DNA of 45,532 bases from Clostridiales bacterium (GTDB taxonomy: Bacteria; Bacillota; Clostridia; Lachnospirales; Lachnospiraceae): contig JAQXIP010000095.1 of NCBI GenBank assembly GCA_029007845.1, positions 1 to 45,532 on the forward strand, read 5' to 3'. The notes under the pieces were generated by a model. It searched no databases. It was not told the origin of the DNA and worked only from the letters and a program-made list of their open reading frames with translations. Below are positions 24,656-33,595 of the stretch, piece by piece. The translations under genes and the position numbers were made by a program. Every line of letters starts with the position of its first letter. Within the stretch, counting starts at the first letter, position 1.

Positions 24656-25552
24656 ATGAAAACATCAAAAAGAAAAAGCTCCGTATTGGCTCTGGTTTTA
24701 GCTCTGACCATGGTATTTAGCTGCATCGTGGTACCGGCTCCTTCCCAGGCTGCAACAATATTGAAGGTGACTGCAGCAAAAAAGACGGTAACAGTAGGCA
24801 GCAAGATTACCATCAAAGCCAACGTGGCAGCAACATTCAAATCTTCTAATACGAAGATTGCAACTGTATCAAGCAAAGGAGTAGTAACCGGTAAGAAAGC
24901 CGGTAAGGTCAAGATTACGGTTACTGCAAAAAATGACAAGAAACAGAAAAAGACAATCACGATTACGGTAAAGAGTAAACCGGCAACGATTACACTGGAA
25001 TCATTATATCCGTTAACAAAACCGGAAGACGCTCTGGCTGATGGTGGTTATTCTGTTAGTTTTGAAGCAAAAGATCTTGTAAAGGAAGAAAATGGCTACA
25101 AGCTGACCGTTGAAGTATTTGATTATGACAAGTATGATAAAGCACAGGCTGAGAAGCTGACGGTTGGTTCAAAGATTCAGTACTGCGGTAAGCTGGTTAC
25201 CGTTAAGTCAGTTGAGAAACATACCAAGAAAGGGTATATTATCATCAATGGTGGAATTGAAAATGGTGGTATTGAACTGACGCTTGATGATGGTCTGTAC
25301 CGCACGATAACGGTGAATGACTATCCGATATACTATTCCATTGGTGAAATTGCGATTCCGGTATCCGGTGAGATGGAATATGTAGATTCTGCATCAAATG
25401 AAAACCCTGGCGATCCTGCAAAAATAGGCACGATCAAAGAACTGGAAGAGGCATTAAAGAGCAGTGATGAATTTGCTTTTAGCAGCCTTAATACATCAGT
25501 TACCGTAAGAGGTGGACAGATTATCCAGGTTATCAGAATATGGACTCCATAG
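24656..25552 (+). CDS. Secreted Big_2 (bacterial Ig-like) domain protein
   Basis: A 298-aa exported protein. A Sec signal peptide is clear (MKTSKRKSSVLALVLALTM, probable cleavage after PSQA near residue 31). Residues about 35-105 form a bacterial immunoglobulin-like group 2 domain: KKTVTVGSKITIKANV, SSNTKIATVSSKGVVTGKKAGK and ITVTAK are typical. The remaining 190 residues do not match a family I know. There is no LPxTG anchor or membrane helix at the C-terminus, so it is either released or wall-bound through the lysine-rich Ig domain. The ribosome site is GAAAGGTGAG. It is preceded by element copy E and followed by a strong GC hairpin, so it is probably monocistronic. Confidence 0.83.
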   Translation: MKTSKRKSSVLALVLALTMVFSCIVVPAPSQAATILKVTAAKKTVTVGSKITIKANVAATFKSSNTKIATVSSKGVVTGKKAGKVKITVTAKNDKKQKKTITITVKSKPATITLESLYPLTKPEDALADGGYSVSFEAKDLVKEENGYKLTVEVFDYDKYDKAQAEKLTVGSKIQYCGKLVTVKSVEKHTKKGYIIINGGIENGGIELTLDDGLYRTITVNDYPIYYSIGEIAIPVSGEMEYVDSASNENPGDPAKIGTIKELEEALKSSDEFAFSSLNTSVTVRGGQIIQVIRIWTP

Positions 25553-25576
25553 AAAACCGTGTTTTATTAGAAGAAC

Positions 25577-25612
25577 TGCCCCGGCAGCTTAAGCTGCCGG
25601 GGCAATTCTGTG
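25577..25612 (+). terminator. Strong GC-rich palindrome after the Big_2 gene
   Basis: TGCCCCGGCAGCTT (25577-25590) is followed directly by its exact reverse complement (25591-25604); with a TTAA loop this gives a 12-bp stem. The downstream T-run is weak (TTCTGTGTG), but the strength and position after the stop at 25552 suggest a terminator. Confidence 0.65.
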
Positions 25613-25762
25613 TGCGGCGGATAGCACGATTGGTGTGAGATGTGTGGCAAATCATTCGAGAGAATTTTAGATGATTTAAGGACGAATATGTGGTAAAATT
25701 ACTCATATGGTAGCATTGTTCAAGAGACTATCAAATCGAAAGTTATAGGAGTAAATGAAAGC

Positions 25763-26206
25763 ATGTGGCTTATAGGAATAATAGTTTTATTGGTTATATT
25801 TATACTTATATCAAAAAGAAAAAAGTATACAAGAATAATTTGTTTAATAGGAATTACTGTGTTAATGTTAGGGTATATATGTAATACTTTATTTAGGAAT
25901 TTTGGAGAACCTATTGGACAAATAAGCGGTCTTGAAATGGATGTTATAACGATAGATGGCTGTGTTTATGAAGCTGATTATAATAACGATTATTCTATCA
26001 ACGATAGAGATAAGTATTTGGGTAAGGTTGTGACTTATGATGCGGAGGTTTCATTTAGAGTATATTCAGTTAAAGGAACAGATGAATACATATATTGTTT
26101 ATGGGACTGGGAAGGTGCGATTTATAAGAAAACCGCAAACGCCGTAAGCGTGCATGGAACCGTGGGAAAGCACCGAAGGCGCGGCTTTTGGAATAGCGCA
26201 AGGTGA
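25763..26206 (+). CDS. AT-rich orphan membrane protein, possibly truncated
   Basis: A 147-aa ORF I cannot assign. Residues 3-20 and 26-46 are strong membrane helices separated by a short basic stretch (KRKKYTR). A soluble domain of about 85 residues with ITIDGCVYEADYNNDYS and VVTYDAEVSFRVYSVKG follows. The start at 25763 has TAGGAG about 10 bases upstream. The coding DNA is visibly more AT-rich than its neighbours and uses codons such as ATA freely, while the last 70 bases turn GC-rich and encode an implausible basic tail (GKHRRRGFWNSAR). This suggests a horizontally acquired gene whose 3' end was replaced, or simply a small accessory gene. It lies alone between a terminator and the Hsp20 promoter. 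Confidence 0.5.
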   Translation: MWLIGIIVLLVIFILISKRKKYTRIICLIGITVLMLGYICNTLFRNFGEPIGQISGLEMDVITIDGCVYEADYNNDYSINDRDKYLGKVVTYDAEVSFRVYSVKGTDEYIYCLWDWEGAIYKKTANAVSVHGTVGKHRRRGFWNSAR

Positions 26207-26240
26207 ATTGATATAGTTTTGGAAAAAAAGGATTGACGGG

Positions 26241-26269
26241 TTGACATTAAAAAATGTCTGTGCTATAAC
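26241..26269 (+). promoter_or_regulatory. Sigma-A-type promoter of hsp20
   Basis: TTGACA (26241-26246), a 17-base spacer, then TATAAC (26264-26269). It is a near-consensus vegetative promoter about 70 bases upstream of the Hsp20 start. No CIRCE element (TTAGCACTC repeat) is present, so HrcA control is not indicated. Confidence 0.75.
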
Positions 26270-26338
26270 ATATATAACAGAAGAAATTCTGAAGTAGTTA
26301 TTTTAATTATTATGAAATTCTTGAAGGAGGAATGACCT

Positions 26339-26785
26339 ATGTTATTACCAGATGTTTTTGAAAACAACTTTGTAGATGATGTATTCCACAACATGTTTGC
26401 TTCTCCATTCGGGAGAAACAGAGATTATGGATTCAGCCATGCTTTTGCAGGAATGAATACGGATATCCGGGAATATGACGACCGGTACGAGATGGATCTG
26501 GAACTTCCAGGTTTCGTGAAGGAAGACATTCACGCAGAGCTGTCTGACGGATATCTTCAGATCCAGGCACAACATAAAGAAGAAAAAGAAGAGAAGCAGG
26601 ATGGCAGATACATCCGAAAAGAACGTTACCAGGGAACCTACCAGAGAAGCTTTTATGTAGGAGAAGAAGTGACGCAGGAAGAGATTAAAGCAAGATTCGA
26701 AAACGGCATTCTCAAGCTGGAGATTCCAAAGAAAGAAGAAGCTCCAGTTGTAGAACAGAACCAATATATTCCAATTGAAGGATAA
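26339..26785 (+). CDS. Hsp20/alpha-crystallin family small heat-shock protein
   Basis: A 148-aa cytoplasmic chaperone that should bind unfolding proteins without ATP and prevent aggregation. The alpha-crystallin domain spans about residues 38-135: DIREYDDRYEMDLELPGF, VKEDIHAELSDGYLQIQA and FENGILKLEIPKKE are typical strands, and GILKLEIP contains the usual I/L-x-I/L-like conserved end region. The N-terminal arm (LLPDVFENNFVDDVFHNMF) is of the kind found in clostridial Hsp18. The ribosome site is GAAGGAGG. The gene has its own promoter and converges on argG with a shared inverted repeat between them. Confidence 0.92.
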   Translation: MLLPDVFENNFVDDVFHNMFASPFGRNRDYGFSHAFAGMNTDIREYDDRYEMDLELPGFVKEDIHAELSDGYLQIQAQHKEEKEEKQDGRYIRKERYQGTYQRSFYVGEEVTQEEIKARFENGILKLEIPKKEEAPVVEQNQYIPIEG

Positions 26786-26792
26786 ACAACAA

Positions 26793-26837
26793 AACATTCA
26801 GCCATGACGGTGTGTCCACTCCTCATGGCTGAATGGT
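26793..26837. terminator. Bidirectional terminator between hsp20 and argG
   Basis: CATTCAGCCATGA (26795-26807) is perfectly complementary to TCATGGCTGAATG (26823-26835), loop 15 bases. Read on the minus strand, TTTTGTTGTTT follows the stem, a good terminator for argG. On the plus strand the T-run is delayed. It lies between two convergent stops. Confidence 0.72.
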
Positions 26838-26852
26838 CTACTGCTCAATCTA

Positions 26853-28079
26853 TTATTTTTTATTCTTCTCAACTTCCAGCATCTTCAATGCGCGGACTTT
26901 ACAGGACAGACCAAACAGATTGATGAATCCCTCTGCGTCGTGGTGATCGTACATATCACCAGTTGTAAAGGATGCAATGTTTTCGTTGTATAAAGAATAT
27001 GGAGAAGTCGTTCCGGCTTTTATAATGTTGCCTTTATACAGCTTGAATTTTACTTCACCGGTAACATATTTCTGGGTGGACTCAATAAAAGCCTGAGCTG
27101 CTTCTCTAAGAGGAGTAAACCATTTTCCTTCATATACGATCTGAGCCAGCTTATTTCCCATCTCTTCTTTTTCACGGTAGGTATCCCGGTCAAGGATTAA
27201 TTCTTCTAACTGCTGGTGTGCCTCATACAGGATGGTTCCGCCAGGAGTTTCGTATACACCACGGGATTTCATGCCAACGACACGGTTCTCCACGATATCA
27301 ATGATGCCGATGCCATGTTTGCCGCCAAGCCGGTTTAACTCCCGGATAATATCAGAGACTTTCATCTTCTTTCCGTTTACGGAAGTAGGAACCCCTTTTT
27401 CAAAGGTCATGGTAACATATTCGCCTTCATCCGGAGCTTTCTCAGGTGTAGTGCCAAGCACTAACAGATGTTCATAATTTGGTTCATTGGAAGGATCTTC
27501 CAGTTCCAGCCCTTCATGGCTGATGTGCCATAAGTTCCGGTCACGGCTGTAACTGCTGTCAGCAGCGAAAGGAAGGTCAATGCCGTGGGCTTTGCAGTAT
27601 TCAATCTCAGATTCCCGGGAATCCAGTTTCCATTTGTCATTTCTCCATGGAGCAATGATCTTAATATCAGGAGCCAGCGATTTAATTGCAAGTTCAAAAC
27701 GGATCTGGTCATTTCCTTTTCCGGTTGCACCGTGGCAGATCGCAACAGCACCTTCTTTTCTGGCAATCTCAACTAACCGTTTTGCAATAACCGGTCTTGC
27801 CATAGAAGTTCCTAACAGATATTTATTCTCATATACGGCATGAGCCTGAACGCATGGAACGATATAATCATCACAGAATTCATCGATGACATCTTCGATA
27901 TATAATTTGGAAGCGCCGCAGGCTTTTGCACGTTCGTCTAAACCGTCTAATTCATTTCCTTGTCCACAATCAACGCAGACACAGATTACTTCATAGTCAA
28001 AATTTTCTTTCAGCCAAGGGATGATCGCAGTGGTATCAAGCCCGCCTGAATAGGCAAGAACAACTTTTTCTTTACTCAT
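26853..28079 (-). CDS. argG: Argininosuccinate synthase
   Basis: Catalyses the ATP-dependent joining of citrulline and aspartate to argininosuccinate, the penultimate step of arginine synthesis. The 408-aa protein has the normal family length and the N-terminal ATP-pyrophosphatase loop AYSGGLDTT (residues 9-17), [15 protein letters not shown], and [13 protein letters not shown]. The frame extends to 28160, but the ATG at 28079 has a ribosome site (GGAGG on the minus strand) 9 bases upstream and gives the usual start [13 protein letters not shown], so it is chosen. It is divergent from argC. argH and argF are not in the window. A candidate ARG box covers its -35. Confidence 0.96.
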   Translation of the reverse strand: MSKEKVVLAYSGGLDTTAIIPWLKENFDYEVICVCVDCGQGNELDGLDERAKACGASKLYIEDVIDEFCDDYIVPCVQAHAVYENKYLLGTSMARPVIAKRLVEIARKEGAVAICHGATGKGNDQIRFELAIKSLAPDIKIIAPWRNDKWKLDSRESEIEYCKAHGIDLPFAADSSYSRDRNLWHISHEGLELEDPSNEPNYEHLLVLGTTPEKAPDEGEYVTMTFEKGVPTSVNGKKMKVSDIIRELNRLGGKHGIGIIDIVENRVVGMKSRGVYETPGGTILYEAHQQLEELILDRDTYREKEEMGNKLAQIVYEGKWFTPLREAAQAFIESTQKYVTGEVKFKLYKGNIIKAGTTSPYSLYNENIASFTTGDMYDHHDAEGFINLFGLSCKVRALKMLEVEKNKK

Positions 28080-28131
28080 ATTATTAGACCTCCGTATGTA
28101 ATATTTGTCCGGTCTTTCCGGCACTGTTATA

Positions 28132-28162
28132 AATATACAACAAAATTTATGATTATGCAATA
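28132..28162 (-). promoter_or_regulatory. argG promoter with candidate ARG box
   Basis: On the minus strand TTGCAT (complement of 28155-28160), a 17-base spacer, then TATATT (complement of 28132-28137). The surrounding TATGATTATGCAATA resembles an ArgR half-site pair. The identical -35 hexamer TTGCAT is used for argC, which points to common arginine repression. ArgR binding is inferred. Confidence 0.55.
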
Positions 28163-28209
28163 CTTTCCGACGTAATTCTGACGGAATTTTGCGGATTTGC
28201 TAAAAATAG

Positions 28210-28239
28210 ATTGCATAAATCTGCAAAGTGTTGTATAAT
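28210..28239 (+). promoter_or_regulatory. argC promoter with candidate ARG box
   Basis: TTGCAT (28211-28216), a 17-base spacer, TATAAT (28234-28239). TTGCATAAATCTGCAA (28211-28226) resembles the ARG-box consensus (TGMAT, four A/T, ATKCA) and covers the -35. The leader to the argC start is about 50 bases. Confidence 0.62.
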
Positions 28240-28295
28240 TATTAACTGTTATTGGGGTGTTGTAAATACTTGGGAAAACGGAGGCGAGAATAGAA

Positions 28296-29336
28296 ATGAT
28301 ACGAGTAGGAATCATTGGTTCAACTGGTTATGCCGGACAGGAATTAGTCCGTCTGCTGCTCAATCATCCAGAGGCAGAGATTGTATGGTATGGTTCAAGA
28401 AGTTATGTAGATCAGAAATTTGCATCTGTATTTGGAAATATGTTCCAGATTGTAGAAGATGTGTGTAAAGATGATAATATGGAAGCACTGCAAAATGAAG
28501 TGGATGTCATTTTCACGGCGACACCGCAGGGATTTTGTGCATCCATTATTACGGAAGAAGTGCTTTCCAAAGTAAAGGTAATCGACCTTTCCGCCGATTT
28601 CCGTATTAAGGATGTATCCGTTTACGAAGAATGGTATAAGATAGAACACAAGAGTCCCCAGTTTATCGGGGAGGCTGTATACGGTCTGTGCGAGATTAAC
28701 CGGGAAGAGATTAAGAAAGCCCGTCTGGTAGCTAATCCGGGCTGCTATACGACCTGTTCCATCCTGTCTTTGTATCCGGCAGTAAAGGAAGGGCTTGTAG
28801 ATCCCCATTCCATTATTATTGATGCAAAATCCGGTACATCCGGGGCAGGACGCGGTGCAAAAGTCAATAACCTGTTTTGCGAGGTCAATGAAAATATTAA
28901 GGCATATGGTGTTGCCACGCACCGGCATACACCGGAGATTGAAGAACAGCTGGGCTATGCCTGCAATGAGAAGATTACCCTTAGCTTTACCCCTCATCTG
29001 GTGCCGATGAACCGGGGTATTCTGGTAACGGCATATGCTAATTTAAAGAAAGCGGTTTCTTTTGAAGAAGTAAAAGCAGTCTATGACCGCTATTATGAGA
29101 AAGAACAGTTTGTGCGTGTTCTTGACGACTCCACTCCGGTTGAGACGAGATGGGTCGAAGGAAGCAATTATGTGGATATCAGCTTTAAGATTGATCCCCG
29201 CACAAACCGTCTGATTGTCATGGGCGCTTTGGACAACATTGTAAAAGGCGCAGCAGGACAGGCAGTCCAGAATATGAATCTGTTATTTGGACTTCCGGAA
29301 CACACCGGACTGGATCTGGTTCCGCTGTTCCCGTAA
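28296..29336 (+). CDS. argC: N-acetyl-gamma-glutamyl-phosphate reductase
   Basis: NADPH-dependent reductase making N-acetylglutamate semialdehyde, third step of the acetylated arginine pathway. The 346-aa length is normal. The N-terminal dinucleotide-binding motif is GIIGSTGYAGQELVRLL (residues 5-21). The catalytic Cys is Cys150 in NPGCYTT. Further family motifs are DAKSGTSGAGR, HRHTPEIEEQ and PHLVPMNRGI. GGAGG lies about 10 bases before the ATG. First gene of argC-argJ-argB; the stop is 22 bases before the argJ start. Confidence 0.97.
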   Translation: MIRVGIIGSTGYAGQELVRLLLNHPEAEIVWYGSRSYVDQKFASVFGNMFQIVEDVCKDDNMEALQNEVDVIFTATPQGFCASIITEEVLSKVKVIDLSADFRIKDVSVYEEWYKIEHKSPQFIGEAVYGLCEINREEIKKARLVANPGCYTTCSILSLYPAVKEGLVDPHSIIIDAKSGTSGAGRGAKVNNLFCEVNENIKAYGVATHRHTPEIEEQLGYACNEKITLSFTPHLVPMNRGILVTAYANLKKAVSFEEVKAVYDRYYEKEQFVRVLDDSTPVETRWVEGSNYVDISFKIDPRTNRLIVMGALDNIVKGAAGQAVQNMNLLFGLPEHTGLDLVPLFP

Positions 29337-29358
29337 AGATCACAAGGGAGGCAAAAGT

Positions 29359-30585
29359 ATGATGGAAATAATTGATGGCGGCGTAACTGCCCCAAAAGGT
29401 TTTCAGGCTGCCGGAATAATGGCAGGTGTGAAGAAACAGGACAAGAAGGATATGGCACTGGTATACAGTGAAGTTCCTGCAGCCGTTGCGGGAGTATTTA
29501 CTACCAACGTGGTAAAAGCCTCTCCGGTAAAATGGGATATCCGTCTCGTAAAGGAGCAGGAAACGGCCCAGGCAGTTGTGTTGAATTCCGGGATTGCCAA
29601 TGCGGTAACCGGAAAAACAGGTGATGCCAATAACGAGGCCATGGCTCAGTACATAGCAGATGGACTTAAGATTAATAAAAACCAGGTATTAACGGCATCC
29701 ACCGGTGTCATCGGGATGCAGCTTCCTATGGATGTGATTGAACTGGGATGTAAAAAGCTGGTTTCTTCCCTCTCGTCAGACCGCCAGAGCGGAAAGGATG
29801 CGGCAGAGGCCATTATGACTACAGATACCATTTGTAAGGAAGCGGCAGTTCAGTTTAGCTTATCTGGCAAAACCGTTACCCTTGGAGCTATGACCAAAGG
29901 CTCCGGTATGATTCACCCAAACATGGCAACAATGCTCTGCACGGTAACCACAGATGCATCCATATCCAAGAAAATGCTTCAGAAGGCAATGAACCAGGTT
30001 GTAAACATTTCCTTTAATATGATATCGGTTGACCGGGATACTTCTACCAATGACAGCTATATGATTCTGGCCAACGGGCTGGCAAAAAATGACACGATAA
30101 TAGAGGAAGGTCCGGACTTTGATCTGTTTTGTGAGGCACTGAAAGAAGTATCCATTACCCTGTCCAAATTAATGGCAGGTGACGGGGAAGGCGCCACCAA
30201 ACTGCTGGAGACAAAGGTCATTCACGCAGACACGGAAGAACATGCAAAGATTCTTGCTAAATCTGTTATCACCTCCAATCTGGTAAAGACTGCGGTATAT
30301 GGAAGTGATGCAAACTGGGGACGGATCTTCTGCGCCATGGGATATTCCGGCGTTTCATTTGATCCGGATAAAGTGGATCTGTATATTGAAAGCAGCGCCG
30401 GTTCTTTGAAGCTGGTAGAGAACGGAATGGCTACCGATTACAGTGAAGAGAAAGCAACCCAGATTCTATCTAAAGAAGCGGTAACTGCCATTGCGGACAT
30501 GAAAGATGGCGATGCGGAGGCTTGTGCATGGGGCTGCGATCTTACCTATAATTATGTGAAAATCAATGGGGACTATCGTTCCTAA
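29359..30585 (+). CDS. argJ: Bifunctional ornithine acetyltransferase / N-acetylglutamate synthase
   Basis: Transfers the acetyl group from acetylornithine to glutamate; many members also make N-acetylglutamate from acetyl-CoA. The 408-aa proenzyme should self-cleave before the nucleophilic Thr191 in NMATMLCT. Other signatures are TTDTICKEAAV, GAMTKGSGMIHPNMA and GDGEGATKL. The frame is open from 29287 inside argC, but the ATG at 29359 has GGGAGG at 7 bases and starts MMEIIDGGVTAPKGF, which matches the family. No separate argA or argE is present here, consistent with the cyclic acetyl pathway. Whether it is bifunctional cannot be told from sequence alone. Confidence 0.96.
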   Translation: MMEIIDGGVTAPKGFQAAGIMAGVKKQDKKDMALVYSEVPAAVAGVFTTNVVKASPVKWDIRLVKEQETAQAVVLNSGIANAVTGKTGDANNEAMAQYIADGLKINKNQVLTASTGVIGMQLPMDVIELGCKKLVSSLSSDRQSGKDAAEAIMTTDTICKEAAVQFSLSGKTVTLGAMTKGSGMIHPNMATMLCTVTTDASISKKMLQKAMNQVVNISFNMISVDRDTSTNDSYMILANGLAKNDTIIEEGPDFDLFCEALKEVSITLSKLMAGDGEGATKLLETKVIHADTEEHAKILAKSVITSNLVKTAVYGSDANWGRIFCAMGYSGVSFDPDKVDLYIESSAGSLKLVENGMATDYSEEKATQILSKEAVTAIADMKDGDAEACAWGCDLTYNYVKINGDYRS

Positions 30586-30609
30586 CAAAGAAAGATGGAG
30601 AGAACACAT

Positions 30610-31524
30610 ATGGGAACAGAAAATATGGAAGAAATACTGATTAAGGCAAACACCCTGATTGAGGCTCTGCCTTATATCCGGGATTTTAATAATAAGACGG
30701 TAGTAGTAAAATATGGCGGCAGTGCCATGTTAGATAAACGGCTGGAAGAAAATGTCATTAAAGATGTGGCTCTGTTAAAACTTATTGGCATGCGTCCGAT
30801 TATTGTTCACGGTGGTGGAAAAGAGATCAGCAAATGGGTTTCAAAAGTGGGAAAAGAAGCAGAGTTTGTAGGTGGCTTCCGTGTGACAGATGAAGAGACA
30901 ATGGAGATTGCAGAGATGGTATTAAACCGGGTAAATAAATATCTGGTGCAGATGATGCAGTCTCTTGGAATTAAGGCAGCAGGAATAAGCGGAAAAGATG
31001 CCGGCACCTTGGTGGTAGACAAAAAATATGTAAACGGTCAGGACATTGGCTATGTCGGGGATGTACATCATGTAGACACCTCCCTGATTGATACCTTATT
31101 AGACCATGATTTTATTCCGATTGTAGCACCAATTGCGCTGGGACGGGACTTTAAGTCCTATAATGTCAATGCAGATGACGCAGCCTGTGCCATAGCCATG
31201 GCAGAAAAAGCAGAGAAGCTGGCATTTCTCACCGATACCGAAGGAGTATACAAAGATCCGTCCGATCCGTCATCCCTCATCTCCGTTCTTTCGGTAGACG
31301 AAGCAGATGAGTTGATCGAAAACGGATGTATTGGCGGTGGCATGCTTCCAAAGATCCGCAACTGCATCGAGGCAGTCCACAGCGGCGTAAGCCGGGTACA
31401 TATCATTGACGGACGCCGGGATCATTGTCTGTTACTGGAATTCTTCACCCAGAAAGGTATTGGGACAGCTATTATCGACGCAGACAAAAAACTGTATGAC
31501 CATGAAATATTTGCGCAGAAATAA
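30610..31524 (+). CDS. argB: Acetylglutamate kinase
   Basis: Phosphorylates N-acetylglutamate, the second step of arginine synthesis and often the arginine-feedback step. Motifs of the amino-acid kinase fold are visible: [48 protein letters not shown] and [11 protein letters not shown]. The frame opens at an ATG at 30595, which lacks a spaced ribosome site; the ATG at 30610 has GGAGAG at good spacing and gives 304 aa ([10 protein letters not shown]), so it is preferred. The long N-terminal helix region fits arginine-sensitive hexameric enzymes, but sensitivity is inference. It follows argJ closely. Confidence 0.96.
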   Translation: MGTENMEEILIKANTLIEALPYIRDFNNKTVVVKYGGSAMLDKRLEENVIKDVALLKLIGMRPIIVHGGGKEISKWVSKVGKEAEFVGGFRVTDEETMEIAEMVLNRVNKYLVQMMQSLGIKAAGISGKDAGTLVVDKKYVNGQDIGYVGDVHHVDTSLIDTLLDHDFIPIVAPIALGRDFKSYNVNADDAACAIAMAEKAEKLAFLTDTEGVYKDPSDPSSLISVLSVDEADELIENGCIGGGMLPKIRNCIEAVHSGVSRVHIIDGRRDHCLLLEFFTQKGIGTAIIDADKKLYDHEIFAQK

Positions 31525-31635
31525 GTGTTCGTACAAGCAATGTAATAATATTCAAAAAAAAACATATACTAATCCAAACAGAACCAATCCCTGCCGCTTA
31601 CTGGCATAGGGAGAAGTACGGAGGTGTTAGTATCT

Positions 31636-32073
31636 ATGTGGGGTTATTTGATTGCATTGCTTTCCGGCGCCCTTATGAGTGTTCAAGGCGTATTTAATTC
31701 CGGTGTTACGAAACAGACCAGTGTCTGGCTTGCATCGTCCTTTGTCCAGTTTTCTGCCCTGCTTGTCTGTGTAGCGGCATGGTTTTTAAATGGACATCCC
31801 GGAGCCATTCTGGATCTGTTTCGTATTGACCGGAAATATATGCTGCTTGGAGGCGTTATTGGCGCATTCATTACCTATACTGTAATTGTGGCACTGCAGA
31901 AGTTAGGACCTGCCAAGTCCGGGATCTTTATTATTACAGCCCAGATTATTGTTGCCTATCTGATCGAAGTGTTTGGCATGTTTGGCCTGGAGAAAACCGG
32001 TTTTGACTGGAGAAAGATCCTTGGGCTTTTGATTATCATTGGAGGAATTGTTTTGTTTAAATGGCAGGTGTAA
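31636..32073 (+). CDS. Small DMT-type membrane protein (DUF606/YdcZ-like)
   Basis: A 145-aa protein with about five hydrophobic segments, similar in pattern to the DUF606/YdcZ half-size members of the drug/metabolite transporter superfamily: SGALMSVQGVFNSGVTKQ, then ASSFVQFSALLV, and a last helix GLLIIIGGIVLFK. Such half-size proteins act as dimers or with a partner; the substrate is unknown. The frame begins at a GTG (31624), but GGAGGTG overlaps that codon and acts as ribosome site for the ATG at 31636 (MWGYLIALL), which is chosen. It may be transcribed on from argB, as no clear terminator is seen in the 111-base gap. Confidence 0.78.
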   Translation: MWGYLIALLSGALMSVQGVFNSGVTKQTSVWLASSFVQFSALLVCVAAWFLNGHPGAILDLFRIDRKYMLLGGVIGAFITYTVIVALQKLGPAKSGIFIITAQIIVAYLIEVFGMFGLEKTGFDWRKILGLLIIIGGIVLFKWQV

Positions 32074-32130
32074 GGAATTAGCAAGTGTCAAATCTGACAA
32101 AAAATCTTAAGAAAAAAATAATTTTTTCTC

Positions 32131-32159
32131 TATTGTTTTTCATACTCCCATACTATAAA
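32131..32159 (+). promoter_or_regulatory. Weak candidate promoter before the comEA-like gene
   Basis: TATTGT (32131-32136), a 17-base spacer, TATAAA (32154-32159). The -10 is good and the -35 is poor. It sits about 55 bases before the start at 32214 and is the best candidate for the comEA-comEC unit. Confidence 0.4.
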
Positions 32160-32213
32160 ATAAAGAAGAACGATACGATCGGATATGAGGGTATTCATCG
32201 GATCGGAGAATCT

Positions 32214-32873
32214 ATGAAAGAGTTAATAAGAAATGTAATTTTCCTTATGATAATCATGGGGGTTCTTATGTCCGGACTGTTATCCGGCTGTGGAAAGGAG
32301 CAGACGGTCATTTGGGATACTGCACAGGAAACGCAGTCCCAGAATACACCAGATGCTTTGGATCGTCCGGGGACGGACGATACACCGGCACAGCAGATGG
32401 AGGAGCAGGATGCTCCTTTGGTGGCGGGAAAAGTCTATATCTGGGGCGAGATCAAGAATCCGGGAGTGTACGAGTTTTACCCGGATGCCCGGATTGGGGA
32501 TATCGTGGAACTGGCGGGAGGCCTTACGAAGAAAGCAGCTCCCGGATGTGTGAATCTGGCGGCATTGGTGGAAGACGGCCAGGAGATTCATATCTATGAC
32601 AAGTCCTCCTGGGATGAGCAGGGAAGGAGCGGGCAGCCGCTAGGCCAGTCCACAGGCCAGTCTGGTTCAGAGAACAGCCAGACACTTGTGAACCTGAACA
32701 CTGCCACAAAAGAACAGTTAATGACACTTCCGGGAATCGGGGAAGCCAAGGCTCAGGCGATTCTTAACTTCCGCAGTGAACAGGGAGCCTTTCTACAGAT
32801 TGAAGATATTATGAAGATTACCGGTATCAAGGAAAAGATGTTTCAAAAGATAAAGAATTATATTACAGTATGA
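32214..32873 (+). CDS. comEA: ComEA-like DNA-binding protein with lipoprotein signal
   Basis: A 219-aa protein with the ComEA layout: an SLBB domain (about 70-130, VYIWGEIKNPGVYEFYPDAR and GDIVELAGGLTKKA) and a C-terminal double helix-hairpin-helix (about 160-218, LNTATKEQLMTLPGIGEAKA and DIMKITGIKEKMF), which in competent bacteria receives double-stranded DNA at the cell surface. Instead of the usual single membrane anchor, the N-terminus shows a lipobox (GLLSGC), so it may be lipid-anchored. The frame is open from a GTG at 32085; the ATG at 32214 has CGGAGAA upstream and starts the signal peptide, hence chosen. comEC is four genes downstream. Confidence 0.87.
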   Translation: MKELIRNVIFLMIIMGVLMSGLLSGCGKEQTVIWDTAQETQSQNTPDALDRPGTDDTPAQQMEEQDAPLVAGKVYIWGEIKNPGVYEFYPDARIGDIVELAGGLTKKAAPGCVNLAALVEDGQEIHIYDKSSWDEQGRSGQPLGQSTGQSGSENSQTLVNLNTATKEQLMTLPGIGEAKAQAILNFRSEQGAFLQIEDIMKITGIKEKMFQKIKNYITV

Positions 32874-32888
32874 CTATGAGGTGGCAAA

Positions 32889-33581
32889 GTGGAAAAGCAG
32901 GTATTGGTAGTAGATGATGAGAAATTAATTGTAAAAGGAATCCGTTTCAGTCTGGAACAGGATGGAATGAAGGTGGATTGCGCTTATGATGGCGAAGAAG
33001 CACTTGAGATGGCAAAGCAGAAAGAATATGACATGGTCTTACTGGATGTGATGCTCCCAAAGATGAATGGGTTTGAAGTGTGCCAGGCGATCCGGGATTT
33101 TTCTACTATGCCTATTATCATGCTGACTGCCAAGGGAGATGACATGGATAAAATCCTTGGCCTTGAATATGGTGCAGATGACTATATTACAAAACCATTT
33201 AATATTCTGGAAGTAAAAGCCCGGATTAAAGCTATTATGCGCCGCAGCGGGGGAAAGAACCGTTCTGATGCGCGTCCGGATCACATGATTGAACAGGAAG
33301 AGCTGAAAGTAGACTTAGACAGCCGCCGGGTATACATAAGAGAGAAGGAAGTAAACCTTACGGCAAAAGAGTTTGACCTGTTAGAGATTCTGATTCGTAA
33401 TCCGAATAAAGTGTACAGCCGGGACAATCTGTTGAAGACTGTCTGGGGAGCTGACTATCCGGGAGATGCCAGAACCGTGGATGTGCATATCCGCCGTCTC
33501 CGGGAGAAGATTGAAGACAATCCAAGTGAGCCAAAATACATTCACACCAAATGGGGTGTGGGATATTTCTTTAAGAAGTAA
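32889..33581 (+). CDS. OmpR/PhoB-family response regulator
   Basis: A 230-aa two-component regulator starting at a GTG. The receiver domain (1-120) has the acidic pocket VVDDE, the phospho-acceptor Asp53 (VLLDVMLP), and conserved Thr and Lys (MLTAKGDD, DYITKPF). The winged-helix DNA-binding domain (about 135-230) has LTAKEFDLLEILIRNPNKV and RTVDVHIRRLREKIE. The histidine kinase gene follows 14 bases later, so they form a pair. Within the comEA-comEC unit it is a candidate regulator of that unit, though target genes cannot be read from sequence. It resembles VicR/PhoP-type regulators in general. Confidence 0.93.
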   Translation: MEKQVLVVDDEKLIVKGIRFSLEQDGMKVDCAYDGEEALEMAKQKEYDMVLLDVMLPKMNGFEVCQAIRDFSTMPIIMLTAKGDDMDKILGLEYGADDYITKPFNILEVKARIKAIMRRSGGKNRSDARPDHMIEQEELKVDLDSRRVYIREKEVNLTAKEFDLLEILIRNPNKVYSRDNLLKTVWGADYPGDARTVDVHIRRLREKIEDNPSEPKYIHTKWGVGYFFKK

Positions 33582-33595
33582 AGCCGGGAGCCATT

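Noticed and set aside
27232..27843. Plus-strand ORFs opposite argG
   Set aside because: They are antisense shadows of a strongly conserved enzyme gene, without ribosome sites or recognisable products.
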